DNA of 64,000 bases from Bradyrhizobium sp. OK095. GTDB taxonomy: Bacteria > Pseudomonadota > Alphaproteobacteria > Rhizobiales > Xanthobacteraceae. The position numbers and the translations under genes are program-made. Of this stretch, positions 1 through 8,733 are shown piece by piece. Below the pieces are notes generated by a model. It did no database searches and was not told the DNA's origin. It worked only from the letters and a program-made list of their open reading frames with translations. The DNA is taken from assembly GCF_900109945.1 (NCBI RefSeq), contig NZ_FOBX01000003.1, positions 62,001 to 126,000 on the forward strand, read 5' to 3'. Within the stretch, counting starts at the first letter, position 1. The number at the start of each line of letters is the position of its first letter.

Positions 1-1
1 C

Positions 2-1486
2 TTCTGGCCGGATTGCGCGGCGGTCGGTTCCTACGTGGCGGGCCGTATCGCTCCTGGCGCGGGTGCGCTCATCACCATCGATGATCCCGCAACCGGCGCG
101 CCGCTCTACGCCTATCAAGATGCCGGCGAGGCCGTCGTTGCCGAGGCCGCTAGCGCGGCCGTTACAGCGCAAGCCGGCTGGTCGCGGCTCACAGCTGCGG
201 CCCGCGGGCGTGTCATGCAGGCGATCGCGCGGGCCGTTCAAGGCAAGGCGGAGGAGCTGGCGCGCCTCGAATCGCTCTCGGCGGGCAAGCCGATCCGCGA
301 CACGCGCGTCGAGGTCGCCAAGGTCGCCGAGATGTTCGAGTATTACGCCGGCTGGGCCGACAAATTCCATGGCGACGTGATCCCGGTGCCGTCGAGCCAT
401 CTCAACTACACGCGGCGCGAAGCCGTCGGCATCGTGCTCCAGATCACGCCCTGGAACGCACCGATCTTCACCTGCGGCTGGCAGGTCGCGCCCGCCATCG
501 CCATGGGCAACGGCGTGCTGCTGAAACCTTCGGAGCTGACGCCGCTGACCTCGATGGCGCTGGCGCATCTCGCCGAGCAGGCCGGATTGCCGGTCGGTCT
601 CGTCAATGTGCTCGCGGGCTACGGCCACACGACGGGACAGGCTGCGCTCGGCGCGCCCGCGGTGAAGAAAGTCGTGTTCGTGGGCTCAGTGCCGACGGGC
701 AGGCTGATCGCGGAGGCCGCCGCCAAGCGCCTGCTGCCCTGCGTGCTTGAGCTCGGCGGAAAATCCGCCAATATCGTGTTTGCCGATGCGGATCTCGCAC
801 GCGCGGCGATCGGTGCGCAGTCGGCCATCTTCGCGGGTGCCGGACAGAGCTGCGTCGCAGGCTCGCGGCTGCTGGTCGAGCGTTCCGTCTATGACAGCTT
901 CGTCAAGATGGTCGCCGACGGTGCCGCGAAGCTGAAGGTCGGTGCGCCCGGCGCGGCGGACACCGAGGTCGGGCCGATCAACAATATCAGGCAGTACGCG
1001 CGCGTGCTCGCGATGGTGAAGCAGGGCCTCAGCGAGGGTGCAACGCTTGCCACCGGCAGCGACGGCAGCCCGGGGCAGGGCGGCTTCTTCGTCGCACCGA
1101 CCGTGCTGCGCGACGTCAGCAACAGCATGACGGTGGCCCGCGACGAGATTTTTGGACCGGTCGTCGCCGCGATCCCGTTCGATTCCGAAGAGGAAGCGAT
1201 CGCACTCGCCAACGACAGCGATTTCGGTCTCGCCGGTGCGGTCTGGACGGGCGACGTCGCACGCGCGCACCGGGTCGCGGCACAAGTCAGGGCGGGAACG
1301 TTCTGGATCAATTCCTACAAGACGATCAGCGTCGCATCGCCCTTCGGGGGCTTCGGAATGAGCGGCTACGGCCGTTCGAGCGGGGTCGAGACGCTGTTCG
1401 AATACACCCAAGTCAAGAGTGTCTGGGTCGAGACCGCGGCTGAGCCGGCTGTGGGCTTTGGCTACGCGCCCGGGATTCGGGAGTAG
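2..1486 (+). CDS. Aldehyde dehydrogenase, NAD(P)-dependent (5' partial)
   Basis: Aldehyde dehydrogenase superfamily enzyme that oxidises an aldehyde to the carboxylate with NAD(P)+. The catalytic base lies in LELGGKSAN and the nucleophilic cysteine in GQSCVAGSR; the cofactor-binding TPWNAP and FVGSVPTGR segments and the C-terminal SPFGGFGMSGYGR are also present. An internal GTG at 35 would give 483 aa, but the frame is open to the window edge and the residues before it (ending AVGSYVAGRI) look like a normal ALDH N-terminus, so the true start is probably upstream of the window. The substrate cannot be told from sequence. It ends only 8 nt from the convergent moaA stop. Confidence 0.93.
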   Translation, partial: FWPDCAAVGSYVAGRIAPGAGALITIDDPATGAPLYAYQDAGEAVVAEAASAAVTAQAGWSRLTAAARGRVMQAIARAVQGKAEELARLESLSAGKPIRDTRVEVAKVAEMFEYYAGWADKFHGDVIPVPSSHLNYTRREAVGIVLQITPWNAPIFTCGWQVAPAIAMGNGVLLKPSELTPLTSMALAHLAEQAGLPVGLVNVLAGYGHTTGQAALGAPAVKKVVFVGSVPTGRLIAEAAAKRLLPCVLELGGKSANIVFADADLARAAIGAQSAIFAGAGQSCVAGSRLLVERSVYDSFVKMVADGAAKLKVGAPGAADTEVGPINNIRQYARVLAMVKQGLSEGATLATGSDGSPGQGGFFVAPTVLRDVSNSMTVARDEIFGPVVAAIPFDSEEEAIALANDSDFGLAGAVWTGDVARAHRVAAQVRAGTFWINSYKTISVASPFGGFGMSGYGRSSGVETLFEYTQVKSVWVETAAEPAVGFGYAPGIRE

Positions 1487-1494
1487 CGCCGGGC

Positions 1495-2547
1495 CTAGCC
1501 GCCGGTGACGCTCATGTGCCTGCTGACGCTGGGTCGGTCGTGGCGGCGGTCGATGATGAAATCGTGGCCCTTGGGCTTCAGTCCGATGGCACGGTCGATC
1601 GCATCCGCAAGCAGCATGTCGTCATCGGATGCACGCAGCGGCTTGCGCAGGTCCGAGGCATCCTCGTGGCCGAGGCAGGTGTGCAGCGTGCCGGTGCAGG
1701 TGATGCGCACGCGGTTGCAGGATTCGCAGAAATTATGGGTCATCGGCGTAATGAAGCCGAGCTTGCCGCCAGTTTCGGCGACGCTGACATAGCGCGCCGG
1801 TCCGCCGGTGTTTTCGGCAAGGTCCGTCATCGTGAACTGCTGGGCGAGGCGTGCGCGTACCAGCGACAGCGGCAGATACTGGTTGATGCGGCCCGAGCCG
1901 ATCTCGCCCATCGGCATCACCTCGATCAGCGTCAGGCCCATGTCCTTGCCGTGGGCCCAGCGCATCAAGTCGGGAAGCTCGTCCTCGTTGAGGTTCTTCA
2001 GCGCCACCGCGTTGATCTTCACCTTAAGGCCTGCGGCACGCGCGGCCTCGATGCCTTCCAGCACCTTGTCGATCTCGCCCCAGCGGGTGATCTCGCGAAA
2101 CTTCTTGGGATCGAGCGTGTCGAGCGAAACGTTGATGCGGCGCACGCCGCAATCGGCGAGCTCGCGCGCATGCTTTGCCAGTTGCGTACCGTTGGTGGTC
2201 AGCGTCAGCTCGTTCAGGGCGCCGCTCTTGAGATGCCGCGATAGTGAGCGCACCAGCGTCATCACGTTGCGCCGGACCAGGGGCTCGCCGCCTGTGAGCC
2301 GCAGCTTCTTCACGCCCTTGGCGATGAAGGCCGTGCAGAGCCGGTCGAGCTCTTCCAGCGTCAGCAGGTCCGCCTTGGGCAGGAACGTCATGTCTTCCGA
2401 CATGCAGTAGAAGCAGCGCAGGTCGCAGCGGTCGGTGACGGAGACACGCAAATACGAGATCGTGCGCCCGAACGGATCGGTCATCGCGCTCGACAGCGGG
2501 TCGCGGGGGCGCGCCTGGGCGAGGGGGCTCGCGGAAAGTCCGTTCAT
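1495..2547 (-). CDS. moaA: GTP 3',8-cyclase MoaA
   Basis: Radical-SAM enzyme that starts molybdenum cofactor synthesis by converting GTP to (8S)-3',8-cyclo-7,8-dihydroguanosine 5'-triphosphate. The N-terminal SAM cluster motif CDLRCFYC (CX3CX2C) follows LRVSVTDR. The second 4Fe-4S cluster ligands are in [11 protein letters not shown], with a further Cys in HTCLG. The protein ends in the Gly-Gly dipeptide (SVTGG) that MoaA needs for activity. The 350 aa start at 2547 is preceded by an AAGG; an internal ATG at 2484 (MTDPFGR) is an alternative with no evident ribosome site. No moaC or moaE lies beside it, but other molybdenum-linked genes occur at 12.9-14.6 and 21.3-27.1 kb. Confidence 0.97.
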   Translation of the reverse strand: MNGLSASPLAQARPRDPLSSAMTDPFGRTISYLRVSVTDRCDLRCFYCMSEDMTFLPKADLLTLEELDRLCTAFIAKGVKKLRLTGGEPLVRRNVMTLVRSLSRHLKSGALNELTLTTNGTQLAKHARELADCGVRRINVSLDTLDPKKFREITRWGEIDKVLEGIEAARAAGLKVKINAVALKNLNEDELPDLMRWAHGKDMGLTLIEVMPMGEIGSGRINQYLPLSLVRARLAQQFTMTDLAENTGGPARYVSVAETGGKLGFITPMTHNFCESCNRVRITCTGTLHTCLGHEDASDLRKPLRASDDDMLLADAIDRAIGLKPKGHDFIIDRRHDRPSVSRHMSVTGG

Positions 2548-2667
2548 ACCAAATGCCTTGTCACTTACGGCGACGGGCGCACCTCTGCTTCAGCGGTGCT
2601 CTGGAAGCAATCTAAGCATCGCGGAGGCCGAGGACAATCGGGTGGTATACGTAAGTGAGCGCCTGGA

Positions 2668-3159
2668 TCAGCGCTTGCCCGCGTTCGGATCGGGGAACGC
2701 TGAGCCCGCAGCAGGTGCAGCATCGGCGGGGGCCGCTGCAGGCGCGGCTGCGGCCGGCTTCGGCTTTTTCGGCCGATGCGCTTTCTTCACCGGCTTGGGC
2801 GGCGCGGCCGGCTGAAGCTCCGCGAACACCGGATTCGGGTCGGTGGTAACCGAGGCGGATGTGGTGAGATCGCCGGGAGTCTTGATCACGTTCACCGGCA
2901 CGCTCGCCGGCTGGTATTTTGGCAGCGCGAAAGCAACCGTGAACGGCGCATCGGGAGCGGGAACCGAGACCGAGCAGGGGGTCTTGCAGCCCTGACCGAG
3001 CGAGGTCGTGGCGTCAGCGCCCGGGGGATTGGATTCCAGCCGGACCTGAACGGTCGGCGGCGCAGATTTGAACATATCCCAAGACATTGAAGGCATTGAG
3101 GAGCAGCCACCCAGGCTGACTCCCACGAGCGCAATCGCGAAAACACGACGCATGACCAT
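2668..3159 (-). CDS. Small outer-membrane-type lipoprotein, function unknown
   Basis: 163 aa protein with a short signal peptide and a lipobox, LGGC, at residues 16-19, so probably lipidated and carried to the envelope. The middle (about residues 35-110) has a PEGA-like beta-strand pattern: VRLESNPPGADA, a small CKTPC loop, then VAFALPKYQP. The C-terminal third is a low-complexity Ala/Pro/Lys tail, likely disordered and perhaps wall- or protein-binding. An ATG two codons in (3153) is an equally good start. No specific function can be assigned. Confidence 0.75.
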   Translation of the reverse strand: MVMRRVFAIALVGVSLGGCSSMPSMSWDMFKSAPPTVQVRLESNPPGADATTSLGQGCKTPCSVSVPAPDAPFTVAFALPKYQPASVPVNVIKTPGDLTTSASVTTDPNPVFAELQPAAPPKPVKKAHRPKKPKPAAAAPAAAPADAAPAAGSAFPDPNAGKR

Positions 3160-3306
3160 CCACTTCTACTGCGACGAACCGCCACATCCCCGGCCGGACC
3201 ATAGGAGTGTCGTTTGGGGCAGGCAACCGGCGCGCCGCGCATAGATAATAGATGGTTAACGCAGGGTTCCGTAGAATAACCTCGATAAATCAGTGTCTTG
3301 TTGGCG

Positions 3307-3981
3307 CTAGGTCGTCATCAGGCTATGGGCTGCGGCCGGCAGGTCGCGCATGTGATGGATCAGCCGGTCGGGTTTCAGATCGGCGATCGGCACGTCGGTG
3401 TAGCCAAAGCTGACCCCGATTACGGGAACCCCGGCGCGGCGGGCGACGCCAACATCGGTTCCGGCATCTCCGACCATGATGCTGGCCTTCACGTCCCCGC
3501 CGGCGCGGGCCACCGTCTCGCGGAAAATGGTCGGGTCCGGCTTCTGGACGCCAAAGGTGTCGGCGCCGCAGATCGCCGCGAACCGGCGGGACAGGTCGAG
3601 CTGGTCCAGCAGCCGCTTCGACAGCCATTCCAGCTTGTTGGTGCAGACCGCGAGGCGATGGCCTTGCGCCGCAAACAGGTCGAGCGCGTCCAGGAGCCCC
3701 TCGAAGGGGCGGGATTCGACCGCGATATGGTCGGCGTAATAGGCGATGAAATCCGCCGTCATCCGGTCCATGTCAGCTAGCGTGACGCTGCGGCCCTCGG
3801 CTTCCAGGCCCCGTTCGATCAGCTTGCGGGCGCCGGCACCGATCATGTTGCGGGCCGAGGCCATCGGCACGGGCGGCAGCCCTTCGCGGTCGAGGACGTG
3901 ATTCAGCGCGGTGATCAGGTCGGGCGCCGTATCCACAAGCGTGCCGTCGAGATCGAAGACGAGGGTGTAGGGGGAGGTCAT
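3307..3981 (-). CDS. gph: Phosphoglycolate phosphatase (HAD family)
   Basis: HAD-superfamily hydrolase that dephosphorylates 2-phosphoglycolate, a by-product of DNA repair and of Rubisco oxygenation. Motif I is FDLDGTLVDTAPDL near the N-terminus, motif II the Thr of AVCTNK, motif III the Lys of GVQKPDP and motif IV GDAGTDV. The cap region has the length and helices of the Gph/PGP type. I chose the ATG at 3981 (MTSPYTLVFDLDG, 224 aa); a GTG at 4014 would add eleven low-complexity residues. The gene stands divergent from rpiA, another sugar-phosphate enzyme. Confidence 0.9.
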   Translation of the reverse strand: MTSPYTLVFDLDGTLVDTAPDLITALNHVLDREGLPPVPMASARNMIGAGARKLIERGLEAEGRSVTLADMDRMTADFIAYYADHIAVESRPFEGLLDALDLFAAQGHRLAVCTNKLEWLSKRLLDQLDLSRRFAAICGADTFGVQKPDPTIFRETVARAGGDVKASIMVGDAGTDVGVARRAGVPVIGVSFGYTDVPIADLKPDRLIHHMRDLPAAAHSLMTT

Positions 3982-4146
3982 GGCTTCAAGCGCTACCGGC
4001 CCGGCCCCGCCCACGCAAGGGCCGGAGCCATAAGATCACCTTATAAGATAGGTTCAGAGGCCTGTTCCCGCGCGGAAAACGAGGCTACATAGGCCGCCGC
4101 AAGCGGCACTATCGGCGGCACTCCCAATCCAGAGGCGGGCGCAGAC

Positions 4147-4872
4147 GTGAACATGGACCAGTTGAAGCGGCAGGCTGCGGCGCGCGCCCTCGAGGAGGTG
4201 CGTGACGGCATGCAGCTCGGGCTCGGCACCGGTTCGACCGCAAAGCATTTCGTCGAGCTGCTCGGCGAGCGCGTCGCCGCCGGGCTCAAGGTGATCGGCG
4301 TGCCGACCTCCGAGGCGACTCGCGCCGACGCGATGCGTTGCGGCGTGCCCCTGACCACGCTGGATGAGATCGACCATCTCGACATCACCATCGACGGCGC
4401 CGACGAGATCGATCCCGATCTCAATTTGATCAAGGGCGGCGGTGGCGCGCTGTTGCGCGAGAAGATCGTCGCGGCTGCCTCGGATCGCATGATCGTCATT
4501 GCCGACGACACCAAATGGGTGCCGACGCTCGGCAAGTTTCCGCTGCCGGTCGAGGTCATCCCGTTCGGGTTTGGAGCGACGCGCCGGGCGATCGAGAAGG
4601 CGTTTGCCGCGTGCGGTGTTTCCGGGCAAATGGCGGTCCGTAAGGCCAAAGGCGGGGACAAGGATGGCCACGTTTTCGTCACCGATGGCGGCCACTGGAT
4701 CGTCGATGCCCAGCTCGGACGTATTGTGGATCCGCCCGGTCTCGCCAAGGCGTTGAGCGCCATCCCCGGCGTGGTCGAGCATGGGTTGTTCATCGGCTTG
4801 GCCAGCTCGGCCGTTCTGGCGGGTGGCGAGGGAATTCGCGTGATTGAACGGCGAAAGCCGAAAGGAGACTAG
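4147..4872 (+). CDS. rpiA: Ribose-5-phosphate isomerase A
   Basis: Interconverts ribose 5-phosphate and ribulose 5-phosphate in the pentose phosphate pathway. Family signatures are present: [12 protein letters not shown] for phosphate binding, the catalytic DGADEID, the [11 protein letters not shown] loop with its catalytic Glu/Lys, and the [11 protein letters not shown] strand. At 241 aa it is slightly longer than the usual 220-235 aa. The start is a GTG at 4147 with an ATG two codons later (4153); either is possible. It is 2 nt from the downstream DUF2059 gene, whose ribosome site sits in the last codons of rpiA, so the two are probably cotranscribed. Confidence 0.97.
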   Translation: MNMDQLKRQAAARALEEVRDGMQLGLGTGSTAKHFVELLGERVAAGLKVIGVPTSEATRADAMRCGVPLTTLDEIDHLDITIDGADEIDPDLNLIKGGGGALLREKIVAAASDRMIVIADDTKWVPTLGKFPLPVEVIPFGFGATRRAIEKAFAACGVSGQMAVRKAKGGDKDGHVFVTDGGHWIVDAQLGRIVDPPGLAKALSAIPGVVEHGLFIGLASSAVLAGGEGIRVIERRKPKGD

Positions 4873-4874
4873 GA

Positions 4875-5393
4875 ATGCAGAGCGTGTTTAAATTCTTGCC
4901 GGTCGCGACCCTCGCTGTGGGACTGGCCCTGTCGGCCGCCCCGGCCGTTGCGCAGCAGCCGGCCCCGCCGAAATCGTCGCCGGCGGCCGTCGCCGCGGCC
5001 AAGGAGATTCTCACGATCAAGAACGCCGGCGCGATGTACGCCGGCGCCGTGCCGGGCCTGGTCGAAAAGACCAAGATCGCGCTGATCCAGCAGAACCTCA
5101 ACTACCAGAAGGATCTCAACGAGGTCGCCGGTATCGTCGCCCAGCAGCTCAACGGGCGCCAGAACGAGATCGGCGAAGGCATGGCGCAGGTCTATGCCAG
5201 CGAGTTCACCGAGCAGGAGCTGAAGGATCTCGTCACCTTCTACAAGTCACCGCTGGGCAAGAAGCTGATCGACGCCGAGCCGCGCGCCATCGGGCTGAGC
5301 ATGGCCTTCATGAACTCCTGGGCCCAGAACTTCGCCGAGACCGTGATGGGGGCCTTCCGCGCCGAGATGCGCAAGCGTGGCAAGGAAATCTGA
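4875..5393 (+). CDS. DUF2059 exported protein
   Basis: 172 aa protein with a clear Sec signal peptide (hydrophobic LAVGLALSAAPAVAQQ, probable cleavage after AVA near residue 27). The mature part is helical and matches the DUF2059 pattern, notably YASEFTEQELKDLVTFYKSP followed by GKKLID. DUF2059 proteins are periplasmic with no settled function. The start has a good AAGGAGAC ribosome site lying across the rpiA stop, so it is translationally close to rpiA. The following gene is gor, 49 nt away on the same strand. Confidence 0.85.
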   Translation: MQSVFKFLPVATLAVGLALSAAPAVAQQPAPPKSSPAAVAAAKEILTIKNAGAMYAGAVPGLVEKTKIALIQQNLNYQKDLNEVAGIVAQQLNGRQNEIGEGMAQVYASEFTEQELKDLVTFYKSPLGKKLIDAEPRAIGLSMAFMNSWAQNFAETVMGAFRAEMRKRGKEI

Positions 5394-5442
5394 CAGTACC
5401 TATCTGATAGGGAGTTCCTGAAACAAGAGGTCGGAGTGGACA

Positions 5443-6831
5443 ATGGCTGAATTCGACGTCGACCTCTTTGTCATCGGTGGCGGTTCGGGCGGCGTGCGTG
5501 CCGCCCGCATCGCGGCGGGCTACGGCGCCCGCGTCATGATTGCGGAAGAGTACCGCATGGGCGGCACCTGCGTGATCCGCGGCTGCGTGCCGAAGAAGCT
5601 GTTCGTGATCGGCTCGCATTTCCGTCACGAGTTCGAGGACGCCGCCGGTTTCGGCTGGACCGTTCCGCCCGCCAGCTTCGACTGGCCGACGCTGATCGCC
5701 AACAAGGACAAGGAGATCGCCCGGCTGGAGGCGATCTACACGACGAATGTCGAGAAGTCGGGCGCGCAGGTCGTGAAGAGCCGCGCCGTGATCGAGGACA
5801 AGCACACCGTCCGCCTGCTCGAAAACGACAAGAAGATCACTGCCAAATACATTCTGATCGCCACCGGTGGGGCACCCAACCACGGCGCCTCGATCCCCGG
5901 CATCGAGCACGTGATCTCGTCCAACGAGGCATTTCATCTCAAGAAGCTGCCGAAGCGGATCGTGATCCAGGGCGGCGGTTATATCGCGCTGGAATTCGCC
6001 GGCATCTTTGCCGGCTTCGGCTCCGACGTCACAGTGATCTATCGCGGCGACAACATTCTTCGCGGCTTTGACGAGGATGTCCGCGCCCATGTCCGCAGCG
6101 AGATGGAGAAGCAGGGCATCACCATTCTCACCGGCTGCACGGTGGCGAAGGTCGATCGCCACGGCGAAGAGTTCACCACCCATCTGTCGAACGGTTCGAG
6201 CATTGCCTCCGACCAGGTGATGTTCGCGATCGGCCGCCATCCGGCGGTGGCCAATCTCGGCCTGGAGAAGGCCGGCGTCGCCATCAACCCCAAGAATGGC
6301 GGCATCGCGGTCGACCATTTCTCGAAGAGTTCGGTCGACAGCATCTATGCGATCGGCGACGTCACTCATCGCTTCAACCTGACGCCGGTCGCGATCCGTG
6401 AAGGCCATGCCTTCGCCGACACCGTGTTCGGCAAGCGCGAGGTGCAGGTCGATCATTCGTATATCCCGACCGCGGTGTTCTCGCAGCCGGAGGTCGGAAC
6501 GGTTGGTTTGACGGAAACCGAGGCGCGTGCGCAATTCAGTCACGTCGATATCTACAAGACGAATTTCCGTCCCATCAAGGCGACGATGTCCGGCCGCGAC
6601 ACCCGCGTGCTGATGAAGCTGGTCGTCGATGGCTCGACCGATCGCGTGCTTGGCTGCCACATCGTCGGCGATTGCGCCGCCGAGGTCACCCAGGTGGTTG
6701 CGATTGCCGTGAAGATGAAGGCAACCAAGGCCGATTTCGACGCGACGATTGCGCTGCATCCGACCGCGGCCGAAGAGCTCGTCACCATGCGCACGCCGAC
6801 CGAGCGCCACGTGCGGCAGGCTGCGGAGTAG
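5443..6831 (+). CDS. gor: Glutathione-disulfide reductase
   Basis: FAD flavoenzyme reducing oxidised glutathione with NADPH. Visible are the N-terminal FAD motif VIGGGSGGVRAAR, the redox-active disulfide GGTCVIRGCVPKK, the second dinucleotide fold GGGYIALEFAGI with basic residues after it (VIYRGDN) that favour NADPH, the second FAD motif YAIGDVTHR, and the C-terminal HPTAAEE carrying the active-site His-Glu pair. The 462 aa length and the IRG spacing in the redox loop fit the alphaproteobacterial and plant-type class rather than the E. coli one. It probably maintains the glutathione pool and closes the rpiA-DUF2059-gor row. Confidence 0.96.
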   Translation: MAEFDVDLFVIGGGSGGVRAARIAAGYGARVMIAEEYRMGGTCVIRGCVPKKLFVIGSHFRHEFEDAAGFGWTVPPASFDWPTLIANKDKEIARLEAIYTTNVEKSGAQVVKSRAVIEDKHTVRLLENDKKITAKYILIATGGAPNHGASIPGIEHVISSNEAFHLKKLPKRIVIQGGGYIALEFAGIFAGFGSDVTVIYRGDNILRGFDEDVRAHVRSEMEKQGITILTGCTVAKVDRHGEEFTTHLSNGSSIASDQVMFAIGRHPAVANLGLEKAGVAINPKNGGIAVDHFSKSSVDSIYAIGDVTHRFNLTPVAIREGHAFADTVFGKREVQVDHSYIPTAVFSQPEVGTVGLTETEARAQFSHVDIYKTNFRPIKATMSGRDTRVLMKLVVDGSTDRVLGCHIVGDCAAEVTQVVAIAVKMKATKADFDATIALHPTAAEELVTMRTPTERHVRQAAE

Positions 6832-6860
6832 GCTGGAGACTGCCGGACGAGTTCGGCCGG

Positions 6861-6972
6861 CATGGTTCGAGACGCCCGCTTAAGCGGGCTCCTCACCATG
6901 ACGGTCTAAAATCTTGCCGCAAAGCATGACCTCATCCTGAGGGCCCGCCGCAGGCGGGCGTCTCGAAGGATG
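6861..6972. repeat. Pair of inverted intergenic palindromic repeats after gor
   Basis: Two copies of one roughly 40-nt element in opposite orientation, at 6861-6900 and 6933-6972. Each starts and ends in CAT/ATG-like arms, carries TTCGAGACGCCCGC and closes a GC-rich stem with GCGGGC(T)CCTCA. The left copy has a perfect CCCGCTTAAGCGGG core. Because the copies are inverted, transcripts could form one long hairpin or two short ones between the convergent gor and bicupin genes. I associate such elements with dispersed repeats of Bradyrhizobium genomes; that is from memory. Confidence 0.75.
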
Positions 6973-6987
6973 GCCGCAAGCGACGGC

Positions 6988-8127
6988 CTACCCGTAGAGA
7001 TAGCCGACCGGGTTGCCTTCGGTGCGCAGGGGACGGACGTCCTTGTGCGTGATGATCTGACCCGCGAGGCCGTCGATCTCGTCACGCTGTGTCGGCGTCC
7101 AGCCGCGCAACTCGTTCATGCCCTTGAGAAGGCCGAGCCGCAGGACCTGGGTGTTTTCGCCGAGGCCGGTGAGGCTGATCGACTCCTTGCCCGCCGTCAC
7201 CACGTCGCCGGCCGCGAGCTCGAAGCTCTCACCGGACTTCTTCCTGAATTCGGCGGTGCCGCGAATGACGCGATAGATCACGACCTCGCCCTTGGCAAAG
7301 CAGGTCGGGTCGGCTGCTGCCGACGTGCTCTTCGCCAGCAGCGACTGGCCGCGCGGGTCGGTTGCGATGATGTGGCCGGTGACGAGATGACCGCTCGGGA
7401 CTTCGATGCCGATATCGCGCACGTAAACCGGCATCGCCGATTTGACCGGACTGTCGGTGAGCGGCTTGAACAGCGCATCCAGCGCCAGGGGGTCCTGAAG
7501 CCAGAAGCCTGCATCGGCCGGGCGATCATGCAATGAATGGCTCCAGGCCACACGCGGCGTCTCGGCTTCGTTGATCTGGTCCGGGCCGACGATGGTCGGG
7601 TTCGGAAAGGTGGTGGGATCGGCGATGAAGGCTTCGAGGAATTTGCCGGAATAGCCCATCGAGATCGGATCGGGCACCACGGTCTGCGGCGTCTTCAAAT
7701 TCTCTTCGGTCGACAGGCCCGACCAGGTGTAGAACAGTTGGCGGTGCACGATCGCGCTTTGCAGCATCACCGCGCCCGGACCGACATTGTAGAAGCGCCC
7801 GTCGTAATCGAAGGTGAATGCGCCCGAGGTGACCAGCACGAGCTGAAAGCCGCCGGGCGGAAGATGCAGGTGGAAATCGGTGGGGCCGGTGTCGGGAAGG
7901 TAGATCGGCAGGTTGGTCGCGACTTCGTGCAGCAGGAAGGTTTCGTTGTTGGCGTGGAAGCCCTCGTTGGCGCGATTGTAGAGCGCTTGCGGCCGGTAGG
8001 TTGCCTCGTACTTCGCATTCTTGTCGCGATCGATCGCGACGAAGTCCTGCTCATTGAGGCGAAGGGGTGAACCATCCGGGCGGGTAAGGCCGGTGAATTT
8101 GAGATCGCCCGCAGCATGCACGTTCAT
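6988..8127 (-). CDS. Two-cupin protein, possible ring-cleavage dioxygenase relative
   Basis: A 379 aa protein with two beta-barrel cupin segments: the first around LPPGGFQLVLVTSGAFTF to VGPGAVML, the second around VIYRVIRGTAEF to LAAGDVV. The overall plan resembles bicupin oxygenases such as gentisate- or homogentisate-type enzymes, and FHLHLPP offers histidines for metal, but a complete metal-binding set is not obvious and I do not assign a reaction. I chose the ATG at 8127 because GGATCGGAGA precedes it; an ATG nine codons upstream (8154) has no ribosome site. It stands alone, convergent to gor. Confidence 0.7.
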   Translation of the reverse strand: MNVHAAGDLKFTGLTRPDGSPLRLNEQDFVAIDRDKNAKYEATYRPQALYNRANEGFHANNETFLLHEVATNLPIYLPDTGPTDFHLHLPPGGFQLVLVTSGAFTFDYDGRFYNVGPGAVMLQSAIVHRQLFYTWSGLSTEENLKTPQTVVPDPISMGYSGKFLEAFIADPTTFPNPTIVGPDQINEAETPRVAWSHSLHDRPADAGFWLQDPLALDALFKPLTDSPVKSAMPVYVRDIGIEVPSGHLVTGHIIATDPRGQSLLAKSTSAAADPTCFAKGEVVIYRVIRGTAEFRKKSGESFELAAGDVVTAGKESISLTGLGENTQVLRLGLLKGMNELRGWTPTQRDEIDGLAGQIITHKDVRPLRTEGNPVGYLYG

Positions 8128-8485
8128 GGCATTCTCCGATCCTGGGCCGTTCATCCCGGAGCTGGCGCCCGCGTCTTGCTGCTCCTTTTTGTGGAGGGCA
8201 GGGAATCAGGCCTGATGATGTCTTGCGAATTCTGGGCCAGTTGGTGTGCGGCGCGGCGTGTGGGCCCCTTGGCTCCACGCGAGACGAGAAAAATCGAGGT
8301 TGTGCCTGAGGTTAGGTGACCGTTTCACCAACCGGCGTGGTCTTGTTCGCAAGGTGCGCAGGTCCAGCGGAGAGACGTGTCTTGTCTAATTTGTCGGCAT
8401 GTCCTGCAAAGGGCATGCAAGCCGCAAAGGCGGCAAGGATCATCGTGGGATCATTGAATGCCGGCGGCCGGTCGTCCGAAGCCGC
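8128..8485. other. Non-coding stretch between bicupin and zinc-ribbon genes
   Basis: About 360 nt without a convincing gene. Short open frames here lack ribosome sites and recognisable residue patterns. It must carry the promoter of the bicupin gene and the 3' end of the zinc-ribbon transcript; no strong palindrome or T-rich terminator was seen. Confidence 0.5.
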
Positions 8486-8671
8486 TCATTTGAACGATTG
8501 AGGGGCGATTCGCTCGGGTTTGCCGGACGGGCTGTCGGCCCACTTCGCCATCTCGACCGCGCGCACGTCGATGCCTTCGCACCAGAGGCAGCTCGGCTCC
8601 GCGCGGCCTTTGGCCGTCAGCATCGGGACAAGTGCATGACCGCAGCCAGTGCAGGACGTAGTGCGGTTCAT
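8486..8671 (-). CDS. Small zinc-ribbon protein
   Basis: 61 aa protein beginning MNRTTSCTGCGHALVP. It has a CTGC knuckle near the N-terminus and a CLWC knuckle about 25 residues later, a CxxC-CxxC zinc ribbon. The frame is open further upstream, but the ATG at 8671 is preceded by GGAGCAAC and starts just before the first knuckle. The rest is a short charged tail. Such mini zinc ribbons may bind nucleic acid or protein; no function is known. It follows the carboxylate-amine ligase by 62 nt on the same strand and may share its transcript. Confidence 0.65.
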   Translation of the reverse strand: MNRTTSCTGCGHALVPMLTAKGRAEPSCLWCEGIDVRAVEMAKWADSPSGKPERIAPQSFK

Positions 8672-8733
8672 GTGTTGCTCCACGATCATCCAATTCGAGG
8701 GCGGCACCTTGGCCGCCGAAGCTTGCGCGGGCG

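Noticed and set aside
5308..6810. 500-codon open frame antisense to gor
   Set aside because: Shadow of GC-rich third-position bias: His/Arg/Asp-rich, no ribosome site, opposite a confident enzyme gene.
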